From contig JAYGXS010000003.1 in the NCBI GenBank assembly GCA_036362985.1, positions 33,200,037 through 33,264,036 on the forward strand: DNA of 64,000 bases, given 5' to 3'. Shown here piece after piece: positions 51,201 through 61,985 of the stretch (positions are counted from its first letter, which is position 1; each line of letters begins with the position of its first letter). Position numbers and translations under genes: made by a program. The DNA is from Ligula intestinalis (taxonomy: Eukaryota; Platyhelminthes; Cestoda; Diphyllobothriidea; Diphyllobothriidae). The notes under the pieces are model-generated. The model did no database searches and was not told where the DNA came from. It was given only the letters and a program-made list of their open reading frames with translations.

Positions 51201-52506
51201 ACGAGAGCTTTGCTGAAAAAATGCGCCAATGTAGGCCAAATGGAAGCAGGTGAGTCGTAAGCTTTGAAATAAACCGAATATGACAGGTAGAAGTACTTCT
51301 ACATTCCACTGAAACTCCGGGCAAGTCATTCTTTCTTCCCTATTAAGCTTCTAACATACTCCTGTTCCAACATATTGACAAGAGGGCAGTTGTGAAGCTT
51401 CGGTTGACATTTTTCATGAAACTCCCAAGTGGCGTTGCATTCTCGAGCTTTGGAATTGCCCCGGCCCTTTTTGTGATGATATTTCAGCAGCTTGGTCATA
51501 TTATGGTTAACTATCCCAAAGCTACGTCTGTGGCTGGATGTTTCTCCCTGCACGCATACCTAACCGACCGTATATGCCTCTGTAAATTTTGGGATGCTAA
51601 CAGGCAGGAGACTGCCCTAGCTGGTCATTTGTCCAATGCCAGTTTTAATCATTTTATAATCAGCTTATCTTCTAAATCTGCGTTTTCTTCCGATATGTCA
51701 CCCAAGAGTACTGGTCGCGATGTGTTTCCCAAGGGCTTTATCTGTTAACCTCTAATCGTATTAAAAATATCCCTCCTGAGCTAATAGAACGGCTTCCCAG
51801 ATCTCGAGTACTTTTCTTTCATCAAAACTCACAAGGTTCGATTCGGTTTTGCCATTTCATTGATTTCTTGAAGCAATTAATCTTCAGCCGTCGTCTTCCT
51901 AGATTCTTCCAAAGCCACTGTTGTTTTTCTTCTAATCATAGCAAATCCTACTCCGTGGTTCTTCCAGCAACGGCCATCTCATCCACCGACCTCTACAACA
52001 ACTTGATCGCTTTTGTGCTTGAGCGCCTAAAGTATGCTGCGTCAGATGGTAGAGGCAAGCACAGGTCGTTTATGGGCACTCCCATCGGCCCCCACAGTAG
52101 GAACAACACGGGGGTCGCTTACACTGCAGACACCTATTTGGCCACAGCGAGACAGTACTGCGCATTACATAATTCCTCGCATGCCTGTATGGACTACTTT
52201 GCTTCAGGCCCACTGGAAAACCACGCCAGGCAGATAGAATCCACCCGTTCTCTCTTGCGTCTCTTAATGCGTCGCCTGGAGATCGGGCTAACTGAAGTGA
52301 GCCAGACACTGGCTCCCCGGGATGGCAGTGACAGCATGGTCCTGCTGGACCGATTGACTTCCGCAGGTCGTGCCCGGCACCACCGACTGGAGGATGTACA
52401 GCGCAGACTCTCTGGCCTTTGGCGACGCCTTTCCGGTGTGGAGGCTCTCTTCAGTCAAGAATCCGAGGTTACTGCCACTCTGCGTCAGCGTCTTCTCGCA
52501 GTTTGA
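39288..52506 (+). CDS. TXNDC11: Thioredoxin domain-containing protein 11, ER-membrane EDEM partner
   Basis: In animals it is an ER protein that binds EDEM mannosidases in glycoprotein ERAD. Exons: 39288-39355, 39390-39603, 39640-39858, 39891-40109, 40813-41055, 42658-42985, 45081-45520, 46326-46374, 48516-48798, 49662-49742, 51942-52506. All phases close, giving 902 codons plus TGA (human ~960-985). The ATG at 39288 gives a signal anchor (NAALLLISSVAVWLTYLP) and joins in frame across a 34-nt intron. Residues 64-80 form the first thioredoxin motif (YMYAPWNAHS, no cysteine). Then follow DCWSRPCSK, an inactive thioredoxin-like middle, and GLACKHNRTLAFY. The last thioredoxin fold (VLVLYYGRHCGYT, residues 648-660) continues to IDVNSVQLPWPLRVEYVP. 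The C-terminus is a helical coiled coil (RRLEIGLTEVSQ, LEDVQRRLSGLW). The active site is CGYT instead of CGFC. The neighbour upstream is UBXN4 on the same strand. Confidence 0.92.
41880..42085 (-). mobile_element. tRNA-derived SINE (family A), second copy
   Basis: Read on minus from ~42085: gatggctcaatggtgaggac (A-box), a CCGACAAGACGC arm, gcgagttcgaaactct (B-box), then tgtggcagcaatttcagcgg and ctgatgac. The body matches 7165-7215 in order (tgtggcagcaatttcagcgg, gttggg, gatgac). The anticodon arm is not intact, so it is not a working tRNA. Confidence 0.65.
42103..42170. repeat. Perfect 16-bp inverted repeat with 36-nt spacer
   Basis: tttgattgtacaccga at 42103-42118 pairs exactly with 42155-42170. 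The spacer holds a smaller near-palindrome around gtgggtaca. It adjoins the SINE A head, so it may be a small MITE inserted beside it or a structured transcript element. Confidence 0.75.
43521..43562 (+). other. Hammerhead-like hairpin motif of a Penelope-like element, decayed
   Basis: ctatgattaa, an 8-bp stem (43531-43538 with 43541-43548), GAAA (43549-43552), a short cgtcaggac piece, then aataaa (43562-43567). The layout matches the motif at 46627-46669, and both are followed by ttccagtg.tcg and a CT-rich run. The catalytic core is too altered to cleave. Confidence 0.4.
44687..44734. repeat. 13-bp hairpin with one mismatch
   Basis: taacggtacgaat (44687-44699) pairs with attcgcaccgtta (44722-44734), loop 22 nt. 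No neighbouring coding sequence; a MITE end or chance structure. Confidence 0.5.
45815..46150 (+). repeat. Dispersed repeat family B, copy 5
   Basis: gcgccagccacttgcgtccg, ccggtcttcctgactgtctt, gatgctgtgaaagtctacta and acgacggttgaactgtc follow the family order. The core has lost a few bases (tgactgtcttgacatcggg). It lies in intron 7 between exons 45081-45520 and 46326-46374. Confidence 0.75.
46627..46669 (-). ncRNA. Hammerhead-ribozyme-like motif 3' of a Penelope-like endonuclease
   Basis: Read on minus: CTGATGA (46669-46663), one extra T, a 7-bp stem GGGCTCC/GGAGCCC with loop TGCA (46661-46644), GAAA (46643-46640), a minimal stem III GC-TCAG-GC, then TA and an AATAAA. This is the type I hammerhead order CUGAUGA-stem II-GAAA-stem III-UH. 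Stem I pairs only weakly, and the extra T after the core may impair folding. Penelope-like elements are known to carry hammerheads with a tiny stem III that act as dimers. Confidence 0.5.
46871..47143 (-). pseudogene. Penelope-like element fragment, C-terminal part of GIY-YIG endonuclease
   Basis: A 90-codon open frame with SQVAAHTYETGHEFNFAAA, RIITHASSKTGRELIEAW and SVNRCIELVPSYVALRRYL. This is the conserved end of Penelope-like endonucleases (H-T-Y-E-T-GH-FNF, then the E..AW block that carries the catalytic glutamate region). The GIY and YIG strands and the reverse transcriptase are missing, so it is 5'-truncated. The frame is intact over its length, which suggests a fairly recent insertion. 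Confidence 0.75.
49743..51941 (+). other. TXNDC11 intron 10 (2.2 kb)
   Basis: There are no recognisable repeats. The ORF at 51392-51748 (118 codons) resembles nothing I know. The 5' splice site is cg|gtaagc and the acceptor is catag at 51941. Confidence 0.7.
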
Positions 52507-52677
52507 ATATTTTTGTCTTTCAACTCTCCTCCCTCCCCGGCATCTTGATTTTGGCGAAGTTACTGAACCTCAAATAACCCTTTGTTGTTCAGGTTCACGA
52601 CCGAGGCAGCTTGGAGAATGTGTGCACGTGTGTTGGATTTTTCTGTTCAATTTTTAACCGCTTTTTCTCTTTTTGCT

Positions 52678-52683
52678 AATAAA
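52678..52683 (+). terminator. Poly(A) signal of TXNDC11
   Basis: AATAAA lies 172 bp after the stop codon, in a T-rich 3' untranslated region. It is the first such signal downstream. Confidence 0.7.
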
Positions 52684-53389
52684 AAAACCTCAGATTTTTT
52701 ATTCTCGCGCTTGCGTCTTGTTCTGGTAACCAATTTGGAATGGCGCTATTAGTAGTCAGGAACTTTGGTTTCTTTTTCGTTGGGGAGTTTTTCTTAACCC
52801 GAAGGTTTCTGTTTATGACTATTTGAGATCGCAGTTTGCCGATAACCACGGTTATTTCAGTCATCCTCATGAAGGTAGGCAGACCTTCTCACAATACTAA
52901 TAATCAGAATAATAATACAGCTATCGTCGACTTCCTAGAAAACATCAAATATTTTCTTGAACACTTAATTTTTGGGTTACCTTGGGAATTGCCTGATAAG
53001 GGGCTGTTGTCAAATGCGGAATAATATTATTTTTAGCGAATATTTTGGCTCTAAGTTTCTTGAAGTCTAACTTTTATCCGATATCATATCTTTCTGAAAA
53101 CCGAATAGTAACAGTGTCGACCACAAGTTGACTGTGAAGAGAACTAACGGATAGTGGATTTGATCATTGTTTTGTGGCACTATCCTTAGACTGCGAGAAG
53201 TACTTCCAGTAGCATGTTTTATACATGATTGTTCGAACATCGATTTCGGTGAAGTCCACCCTATACACCAACAGGTTGGTTCAGTGATGGTGAATGGCCA
53301 CCGGGAGTAGCTTGAAAGTGATAGCAGCGTAGTTAGCGCCAAACATACTCTTTACCTTTATCATGGGTTAAGAAGACCAGACTAGATTT

Positions 53390-53720
53390 GGTGTTGGTCG
53401 CTTTCTTCAATGCAAGCCGGCAACACCGCCTAACTTATTCTTCAGTGACAGGAGACTTTGCACGGGTACTACTGCACTATCTACCCTCACTCAGCTCCGG
53501 TAGGTGTCAAGACAGGCTCAATGAGGCCGGAACTGAATCCGGCGACTGCTATTTCCACTACTAATAAATATTCCTTTAATTGTATCAATGGCTGACATGC
53601 ATCCTATGTTTCCAACATGCGTAGCAGGTGGGAATACAAGCTTACCCGCGTCATAAACTTCATTTGGGCTGATTTTTAAGGCACCCGGGCGATTTTTCAC
53701 GTCTGATAGGCAGGTAAGAC
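53390..53720 (+). repeat. Dispersed repeat family D, copy 2 (internally deleted)
   Basis: Block a (acaccgcctaacttattctt, agtgacaggagactttg, ctaccctcactcag) is followed directly by block d (ggtgggaatacaagcttac, gggctgatttttaaggcacc). Blocks b and c, present in copies 1 and 4, are missing. Confidence 0.65.
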
Positions 53721-55272
53721 TATGTTTCATACATAACTGAACAAAGAGGCACTAGATGCGAAGGTTAGATACACAATGCAGCTATTGATGGGCTGTTAAT
53801 CGACGTGGTTGTGTTTAGTGGTTCGAAAAAGCAAAAGCATTGATCGAAACGCCGCCCCAACCAACATTTCTACTGATTCTTGTCAGTTCGTCATCACACA
53901 AAGGAAGCGAATCAGTAGGCGGACTACAAGACAACCGAAAAATGTCAAGAACCTCCAGGCTAAAGTACTGCAATCAATTTGACGGCAGTGTAAATTCAGT
54001 CTATTGGTACAGTCATAATTTTCAAAATTTTGGTCCGAGGACCGTGCGACCTGTTAGTCAGTACTGCTGAATAGCACCGTAAGATTGCCTCTAAAAGACG
54101 ACTTTACTCTTCTACCTTGTTCATTTTTCCGTTACCTCAGGGATTTCCTAGATACCATTGCTTGGAATGTTGTCAAATAAGTCGATCCTTTTCAGGTATG
54201 AGTCGGACCCCCGAATGTGGTCTTTATGGCATTTAATTAAATGGGAGGTAACTAGCCTTCATGTTGCCCTACTGCTTGATATATGTGGGGCCTGGGTGGT
54301 CATGTGCGAGTGCCCTTTCAGTGTACTGGACTGAGCTCCCTCCCTTGTATTTTCGTCGTGTATATTTAACAGTACTTGCAGTCACTTATTTGTGGGAAAT
54401 TTTGAGGCGTATTATTTTTAAGCCATTTTTGCTTGGAAGCCCGCTTCTTGCTCCAGAAAAATAAGCGTTTTATCTGGTTGAGTCCGTTACACAGGATTCC
54501 TATTTTGCAGAACTGATCTATAGCCATAGCATTGTGTGAGCAAAAATTAGGCGGACTGTATTTCGACGAAATGTCACAGCAGTACTCATTATTACAGCAC
54601 TATGGCTGGCCGACCTTTATTGTCTACGTCATTAAGGACCTACGAAGAATTTTTCCGGTGAAGAAATGAACACGATTAGTTAGAAAGGATGAAGGATAAA
54701 TTAGCTCCTACAGCCGTTCAGGTACAGGTCGGCTATGAATTACGAGGAGGAAGTCTTCTTGTAAATGTATTCCTACGTGAAAATGTGGCACGCGGAATGC
54801 TTGCTTCTGGAACTGTCTTCAAGAATAGATGCGAGTAGGGGCATTACGCGCAAATCAACTGAGGACTTTGGTTATTCCACCTGACGGCAAATGCGTCTAG
54901 TTGTATGCATCGGTCACGATGACCTGTGCGCAGGTGCAAATATGGGTTGGGCATTTAGTTATGACAAAAGTAGCTCTGCAAATGTCTGCATCGTGAGTGC
55001 AATTGTACCCTTCAATTTATTGATTTATGCACTCTCGACAAGCAAACGGTGGCTAAGGGGGATGTAGTTGGCCTCATCCCATAAAAATTAATGTACTTCA
55101 GAAGAAGTAGGTGCGATTGCTAGAACTTGCTGCATGCCTGACCAGAACGCGTGAGCTATGCTGTCATAACGTGTGTACATAAAATTCAGGGGTATATGAT
55201 TATTGACCATACCGGCTGCACAGCTGTGCCTAGGCAGTAACTGAAAGCCGAAACACGTGTTTCACCGGTATT

Positions 55273-55293
55273 CTGCTGCTGCTGCTGCTGCTG
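55273..55293 (+). repeat. (CTG)7 microsatellite
   Basis: Seven perfect CTG units in intergenic DNA. The minus-strand Gln run it encodes is not part of any gene I can support. Confidence 0.9.
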
Positions 55294-55729
55294 CTTGGTA
55301 CAGCTGCGAGGGGTCCGGCTTATCATTGGGTCCCAGTTTGTACAGTTCGGCTTTTTATTTCCGCAGAAATTAATTTCTAAGTCAAGCAAGATCAGTGTAT
55401 TCGAGGGCCTATAGGTGTAAACCTAAATCTCAAATGTCATATAAACTTTCAGTTTTCACCTATAGATCCTTGAATATCCTGATCTACTCCGAGTTATTAA
55501 TTAATTTTTCAGGAAATGTAAAGGCTAAAAATTCTAGAGTGTTTAGTGCGCCGAACCTTTTTTCGAATTCCAGTTATTCACTAAGTGTGGAACGAAGCAA
55601 TGCCTTAAATTTGGCTGCATACTATAGGAAATCGTGTGTTTGTGCCCCTTGAATTTTTAAACGCGTATTCCGCGACTTACGTTCCGATTCTGTGAATATG
55701 ATTAAACTAAGGGAATGATTCGATGAAGC

Positions 55730-56250
55730 CAGGTGAAACTGCTCCGTAATCCGTCGTTTTTCCCATGGAGCCCAAATCCATGTTTATTATTTAGGCCTCT
55801 TCGAGAACTCGGGCAGTTAGCTGAGACTAGAGACGACCCACTGGATGGCCATCATGATAATAGGCTTAAAGCTACAGCCTATCGTATATTGCTTAGTCTA
55901 AGAAGGTTAGTTTTACCGGCTGCGATCTTCCAGGCCCGATTCGTATGCAGAAGCGAGAAGTCGTGGGAATGCCAGAGTGGTAGGAAGATTTCATTCTGTA
56001 CCGACGGAAAGGAGAATAGTTAGGACGAAGTCTTGACTTCCAGAGCGCACGTCCAACCGCATGGCGGGCTAGGTCCGGATTGATGTCTATTCAGCAGTCG
56101 TCATATGGGGTCCTGTGTGAATCACCCTGTGATTGGCTGTTTAAGAGGCCAGAAGCACGAAGCGTTCCGAAAACACACTTCGACTTAAGCTAGTCACGAC
56201 AGGCGTCCAAAAGTGCATTTCGTGTTGAGCTAGTCACTACATATTGTCTA
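55730..56250 (+). repeat. Dispersed repeat family E, copy 2
   Basis: ggttagttttaccggctgcg, cttccaggcccgattcgtat, gagtggtaggaagatttcat and tctgtac; then gatgtctattcagcagtcgt, cctgtgattggctgttta and a twice-repeated gagctagtcac.ac piece. The second half is shared with 62925-63090. Confidence 0.7.
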
Positions 56251-57174
56251 CTAAATAAGAAAACTAGCGCCCTGGACCTCACAACCCTTAGCGGTAAGGC
56301 CATCAGAATCCGGAGGGCTCATCTTTAGCAGATCGACTACCCAACGTAAGGCTCCTGAGTCTGAGGATGGCATTCTGACTTGAGGAGCAGCAACCACTAT
56401 AAGTTAAGATCTCTGTGCAATCAATATCTTGCAGGTTTAATGCTAATCTAAAGGGAGTAAAGCCCTCAATGTTTGTATCAAGCAAGAGCCTTTCTAATGA
56501 CTCATAACTCATACGAATTCATCTAAACATTATTTTGAGGATCCCGGGCTAGGCATGTCAGTTGGTCTAATTGGAGGGGAGAGGCCACAGCGCAGCAAAT
56601 ACTGTAATATGCTACTGTTTCCTGCACTGCTAGTGCACATCCTCCCGAGGCTAATGTTGGCACATTTAAGTGAGTCTGACTCGAGTTTACGACTGCCAGG
56701 CCACGGGTGGCACAACACCAAGGTATCAGGCGCCAAAAACTGTCAAATTGCGACCCACACAAGCAACAATGACAAATATCATTTCACAGCGTGAGTGCAA
56801 CGGTGAATATGGCGCAGATGCCCTCCTGGTGAAAAAGAACGTGCACTTCATCTGTACTGTACGCTGCCGGCACTGCCCGACCTCACGTCACATGCAGCTA
56901 ACAGGCTTTTGAAGAGCACTCTAATGGCGTTTGTGCATCCGGTCTGACTTCCGTCTTTTAAAGTGCCGCCGGAAGTTGGCTTTTAAAACAATGCTAATCA
57001 CTGTTATCATCCATATGCATTGATTTTTATCCTCAAGTGTTAGTTCAACCATCGCAAGCGAAGATGTCCACCATTTGCCCAATAGCGGGGACTGTGACTG
57101 TGGTCAGGTATAGTGAAGTAGACGCGCCGCCACCTACCCCACTCTAACACACTCAACTGCAAGACAACTCGATA

Positions 57175-57640
57175 TGGCCGCAGCCTTAAACACCGCCTAA
57201 GCTTAGTATATAGCGGCAGTAGACTTTGCGCCGGTACTACTGCACTGTCTACTCTCACTCACCTATAGTAGGCGTCTGGCCGGATTCTAAGAAGCCAGAC
57301 CTCGTTCTGCTAAACAACTACTACTGCTATTTCTGATGTTACTGTTAGGGCGCATCTGAGTAATATGTTCGCTGGTACTATTTCAGTCTGTATAGTAATT
57401 CAGAATTGACGCTGGTTAAAGTCAGCACAGGGTTCATATCCCCTCAATCCCAACAAGAAGTGTAGTAGTACTGGTGCCACATTGCTATATCCTATCATTG
57501 TGTCAGTAGTTCAGTACTAATGAATAAGCAAGGCAGTACCTATTTTGTAACAATATCTGAGTGGTAAGACAAACATCTTAGATTTGCAATGAGTATAGCT
57601 GGTGGGAATATGCGCTTACAAGCCTCCTTGTCCTTCACGG
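57175..57640 (+). repeat. Dispersed repeat family D, copy 3
   Basis: Blocks a (caccgcctaagcttag, ggcagtagactttgcg, ctgtctactctcactcac) and b (ttaaagtcagcacagggttc, atatcccctcaatc), then the start of d (gctggtgggaatatgcgctt). Order and orientation are as in copy 1. Confidence 0.75.
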
Positions 57641-58829
57641 AAGTGATCGGACGAACATGCTGGCTAAGCTGGGAAGACGATAGATGTAGCCGTTGCAAGT
57701 CCCATGATAATGCTTTGTGTCGGTTGAGCGCCCAGACAGGTTCGTAAGCAACTGATAACTCCCGGGTTTGCACGCGACAGCTTCGACCATCTATTGTGTT
57801 TATTTCCAAGTTATGCTCCACACAGGTAGATGCAGTGACTTGAGCGCGAGCTACGTTTTAAGTGATAGGCAACTTCCCGCAGCATCAAACCGCATTCTCG
57901 CTCATCATTCATCCATCTGAGCCCGATGCCAGTCTGTCACACCTAAGGTCCGGAGAACGTCTCGCATGTTTGTGCGGGAGAGGACATTCGAAGCGCGGCT
58001 GGTGTTATCTTCTCGGTGGGGATGCATTCTACTGCGCGATGGCTGGGCTATTTTCAGGTTTGGCACTTTTACACTTCTATGAACATATGGCTCCCCTTCT
58101 CACCTGCCGGCTAAAACGCCTAGCTATGCGTAGTGGGGGAGGGAGGGAGAACATGGCCGTGTTTGCGCGGTGGGCAGACAGACGGAACAGACCAGAAGTG
58201 AATCAGGTGGGATGTTATTTCAGCTCTATCGCCCATCGCTCATATAACCACACGGCTCCTCCCCGGGCCAATACCAAATTTGGTGTTGCCAGCCTGCTGC
58301 AAGGTTTGCAAGAACCCCCGTCTACACTGAGAATGTCAGCGTGTTGGCCGACGTCATGGAAGGCGAGAATAGAGCTCGAGCGGGGGCTGTCCTTTAAACC
58401 TTGCCTTTAACTTCCGCGTCCGCTTAACCTCATTCCCGTTTTGGGTAACCTAGTTCGGCGGTGTGGTTATCTGGTCATAGCACTTGGAGAATTTCCTGTA
58501 TGCCGAAGGGAGGCTCTAAAATAGCTTTTGACCTCGGTCCTATAGCCCGGCTTTGGTCAATCACGGCCTCCTATAAACTTTCATTATCGGTCTTGATCAG
58601 GGATACGGATCTAAACATACCCTAGAGAATTTGTTTTTTCTCGTAGAACTGCATATTTTTTCCGACTGCAGAGTGAGACCTGCTAGATTAAGGCGAGTAT
58701 TGGTTCTTGAATTTTGCGGAGGTACTTGGCGCATTTGCCAGAACTGAGCAACAGGCGTCCGAATTCTTAAAGCGTGGAGGTGTATGCACTAGAATGATGC
58801 TGATATAGCTACATGCCTATGCCAGAAGT

Positions 58830-59470
58830 GCTAATTCAAGTAATCGTGCTTACTAAGGCCAGTACTTAGTATACTATTAGTACTGCCTGTGTATGCTTTT
58901 TAAGGAGTCGCACCCAGTATGCAATCCCAATCTGTGGGATATAATAGTGATAAGCATTTGGACAATAATAAAGCTTTTGTAGAGTAGTGATTAAAGTCAA
59001 CTCTGGGCTCATATCTCCACGTGTCAGTAATAAGTGTAGTAGAACTTCTGCTAACTCTGACGCTACCATTTGTCGGAGGTCAGACCATCATCTTTCTAAA
59101 TAGGTGGGCTACAAGTACCGGTAATAGAGGACAAGAGTGTTGCTGAGACTGCTTGGACTGAGTTTTGAGGACTCGACTGCACTATGAAAACCAAGTAAGT
59201 CTAAACTAAGAGACTCGACTGCATGAATTAAGGGTACATTAGTGTAAAAACTGGGTAATGAGGTTACAGCCAATTAGAATTTAAGGTAAGCTAGATTGAA
59301 ATTATGTGTGGCTAATAAAGCGATTTTAATGCTGCTGCTAGGAGAACTAGGCTATAATCAAAAATTACAAACAAATGAGCTTACACGTGTCTCAAGCTTT
59401 CATCCGGGCTGATTTGTAAGGCATCTGGCGAGAATGCACGTCCATGAGGCAGATACGACTGTCATCAATG
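58830..59470 (+). repeat. Dispersed repeat family D, copy 4
   Basis: gtgcttactaaggccagtac, attaaagtcaactctgggct, agaccatcatctttctaaat, gtgttgctgagactgc, then block d (gggctgatttgtaaggcatc). The left part matches 37425-37500 (catgcttactacggctagta). Confidence 0.75.
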
Positions 59471-60534
59471 TCAAGTAGTTACCCCTCCATAGGACTTGTT
59501 TGTCGGAGAGTGGATTTTTGGTTCTATACCCGGTTACTGCAGTCTATAAGATCCCCAATCGAGAAGACCAATTTCGTTATTAATGAAGATCAGTCCACTA
59601 ACAGGCTACTGTTTAAAGAACCCCTAAAGAACCAAATGGGTGACTTAATATTCTTATAGGTTTTCAGACCCCATCTGGTGCGTTAGGGTCCAAGATATGT
59701 TTGAAGAGACGATATTTTCAAGCGGCATCATACTACGACAGTGTACTGTATACTCTTAGTAATGTTTGGACACCACGCCATATGCGCGTGACAAGCAAAA
59801 TTTCAAGGTCAAGGACGTGCGTTCGGAGTCCCTTTTAGCTGACTGACTATCCTTCAGCCTATAACTTCTCCATACCGTTATACTCCACAGCATCTACTAC
59901 AATCCGATTTTTGTTTTGCGTATATGACAGTACACAGCATTTTCATGCACCTACAAAGTTCCGATGGAAAGTCAAGACAACAAAATGCGGGTGCTGCCTG
60001 TGCAGTGGTTGTCAAAGCTAAACAGCCAGTCGTCGCCTGTCCCACACGACCCGGTCCCTACCTGCGTATACAGGGCTACTGTAAGGTTGGGCCGGAATTC
60101 ACATGAATGATAATGCCACGAGGATCACTACAGCCTGTCACTAAGCCCTGAGAAGGACCGGGTTTTCCGTCAGCTGGCAACATTCCAAGCGCGTCGGATT
60201 AGGCTCTAGTGCGTGCGATTTGCTACAGAGAGGCATGTACGTACTGATGTGTCGTGAGGATGAACATGATGATAAAAAAATCCTTCTCAGCGCCCGAAGT
60301 ACAATAGCCACTTTCATCAGTCCCGTCCCCACACTCTCTTTTCCTTGCCCACGCATCAGCCGCCTGTCTGGGCTTGTAAAATAACCGGTGATGAGAGTGG
60401 GCGTGGTGGCTGACATGCTTCAGCATGCCGTCAGGTGTGCTACACCCCGACGGCTGCCCACATGACAGTTCCATAGTCAATTTCGACTATGTCTACCGTA
60501 TGCTCCACAGCAGGGTGGTGCAGGGACGGTGACT
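59471..60534. other. Intergenic, nothing supportable
   Basis: Short ORFs only, on both strands. A piece near 60165-60195 (ccgtcagctggcaacattcc) recurs at 60822-60841 (ccgtcagttgacaaccttcc) next to family B, so part of this may be family B flank. Confidence 0.5.
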
Positions 60535-60860
60535 TCCGCACAAATTAGTTTTAAATGATAGTGGGTTTGCGTTGCATCTACAACACCCTCTCTTTCCTCA
60601 CCCACCTGGGCCCGGAGTCAAGAAGACCGGAGGCGGGATCGGGCGCAGGTGGCTGACTCGACCGAAGCCGCCCCCATGCCACACCTGACTCCGGCCCCGG
60701 TTGCGTGGGAACGTCGTAAAGGCTACATTAAGAAGGAGCCATTGCAGCCTACTTGTCAGTTCGCAAGTCCGCCACGCCACACAACAAAGCACACATTGGA
60801 TGGGTCGCGCAGTCTGAGTTGCCCGTCAGTTGACAACCTTCCAAGCCACGGCTTGTGGCT
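60535..60860 (-). repeat. Dispersed repeat family B, copy 6 (inverted)
   Basis: Read on minus: left block gcaatggctccttcttaatg, core ggtcttcttgactccgggcc, then gtagatgcaacgcaaaccca and ctatcatttaaaac. Both halves of the family are present. It is the only copy in this window in the opposite orientation to the rest. Confidence 0.7.
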
Positions 60861-61014
60861 ACCGTGATAGATTCAAGCGCGTCACATTGCTAATTGTGAG
60901 GAAAATAAACTCAGTCGTCGTCCTCACTCTCTCCCACACCGCCAACATCAAGCCACGGTTCAAGACGGTTAGTTTTCTGCTTTGGGATGTGCAAAGTTGT
61001 TGAGAGGGCCGGCG

Positions 61015-61200
61015 AACCTATAGGAGTTAAGGTTAAGACGGTTAACCCTAACAGCTACAATCATTCAGGCCCTGGTTCCTTAGGAGATATTAGAAGTCTT
61101 GGGAAGGCCAGAGTAGAAGGAAGAGTTTATTGTGTACACAGTGGAACGGAGAATAGATGGAAGAAGTCTGACTTGGAAGGACACATCCGCCGGAGAGCCA
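61015..61200 (+). repeat. Dispersed repeat family E, copy 3
   Basis: ggttaaccctaacagctaca, cattcaggccctggttcctt, gagtagaaggaagagttt and ggaacggagaatagatgg follow copy 1. A piece tgtgattggctgtt at 61347-61360 continues the family as in copies 2 and 4. Confidence 0.65.
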
Positions 61201-61917
61201 GCCACGCTCAAAGTGCCGTTTTAGCAGCAGGCATGCAAGTGGCAGCATTGTCTGGTTGCCTCAAAGGTTATTGGCCGTACAGACCGCATCGATCAAGGCG
61301 TGCATGCGTCTTATTTGCCGTCGAGAGAGACCAGTCTTTTGCGGATGTGTGATTGGCTGTTGTCAGAAGCTGCCCTCAGTGCGGACGTACGCGTTAGCAG
61401 CAGTGGGCTTTCGGACATGCTCGCCTATGTGGACTGAGTCAGGAGAACGGACAGGGGGCGCCGGGACTTCGCACCTGATCGCAGGCGGCATTCAGCACGC
61501 AGGGCAAAAGCGCTGTCCGTCAGATCTTGGGTTCCAAGTGGCTGCTAGGGCCACTACAACCCGTCTCCGTGCGCCACAGCACGACCTCGTCCCCTTGACA
61601 TCCACACCCAGATTTAAAAAAAACCAGGGGAGTAGAGGGAGCTGTCACCGTCTGACTTCCAGTCCACTCATAAGCCAGAACACACAAAAAACACACTGGG
61701 CTAATGAAGTGCCTGGTAATTGCGTTAGCTGGCTGCCCTCTCAGCCACGACAAACCATGATTGTCTCGAACCCACATTACACATTTCGCATAGGAACCAC
61801 ATGCTGAGAGATCTGAGTAGCAGACTTGGCTTCCAGGCTTACATATTGACTTACATGCATTCATTAAGTCAAATGTGACACTCAGAGTGAACTATTTTGT
61901 CATATGCACTAATAACG

Positions 61918-61985
61918 CCGGCTTAGCTCACCGCTGAGGCTGATGCATAAGCGTCCGGGGTATCGACACCCCCTCTATCTACGGC
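61918..61985 (+). repeat. tRNA-like segment
   Basis: gccggcttagctcaccgctg (A-box/D-arm side) followed about 20 nt later by a T-arm-like ccggggtatcgacacccc. No matching acceptor stem is clear. A SINE head different from family A is more likely than a tRNA gene. Confidence 0.35.

Noticed and set aside
17417..52506. UBXN4 and TXNDC11 as a trans-spliced operon
   Set aside because: The 6.5-kb spacer with repeats is far longer than flatworm polycistronic gaps; they are more likely independent transcripts.
61256..61807. 183-codon ORF
   Set aside because: It runs through repeat family E and unrelated repeat flank, and other copies of E do not keep the frame.
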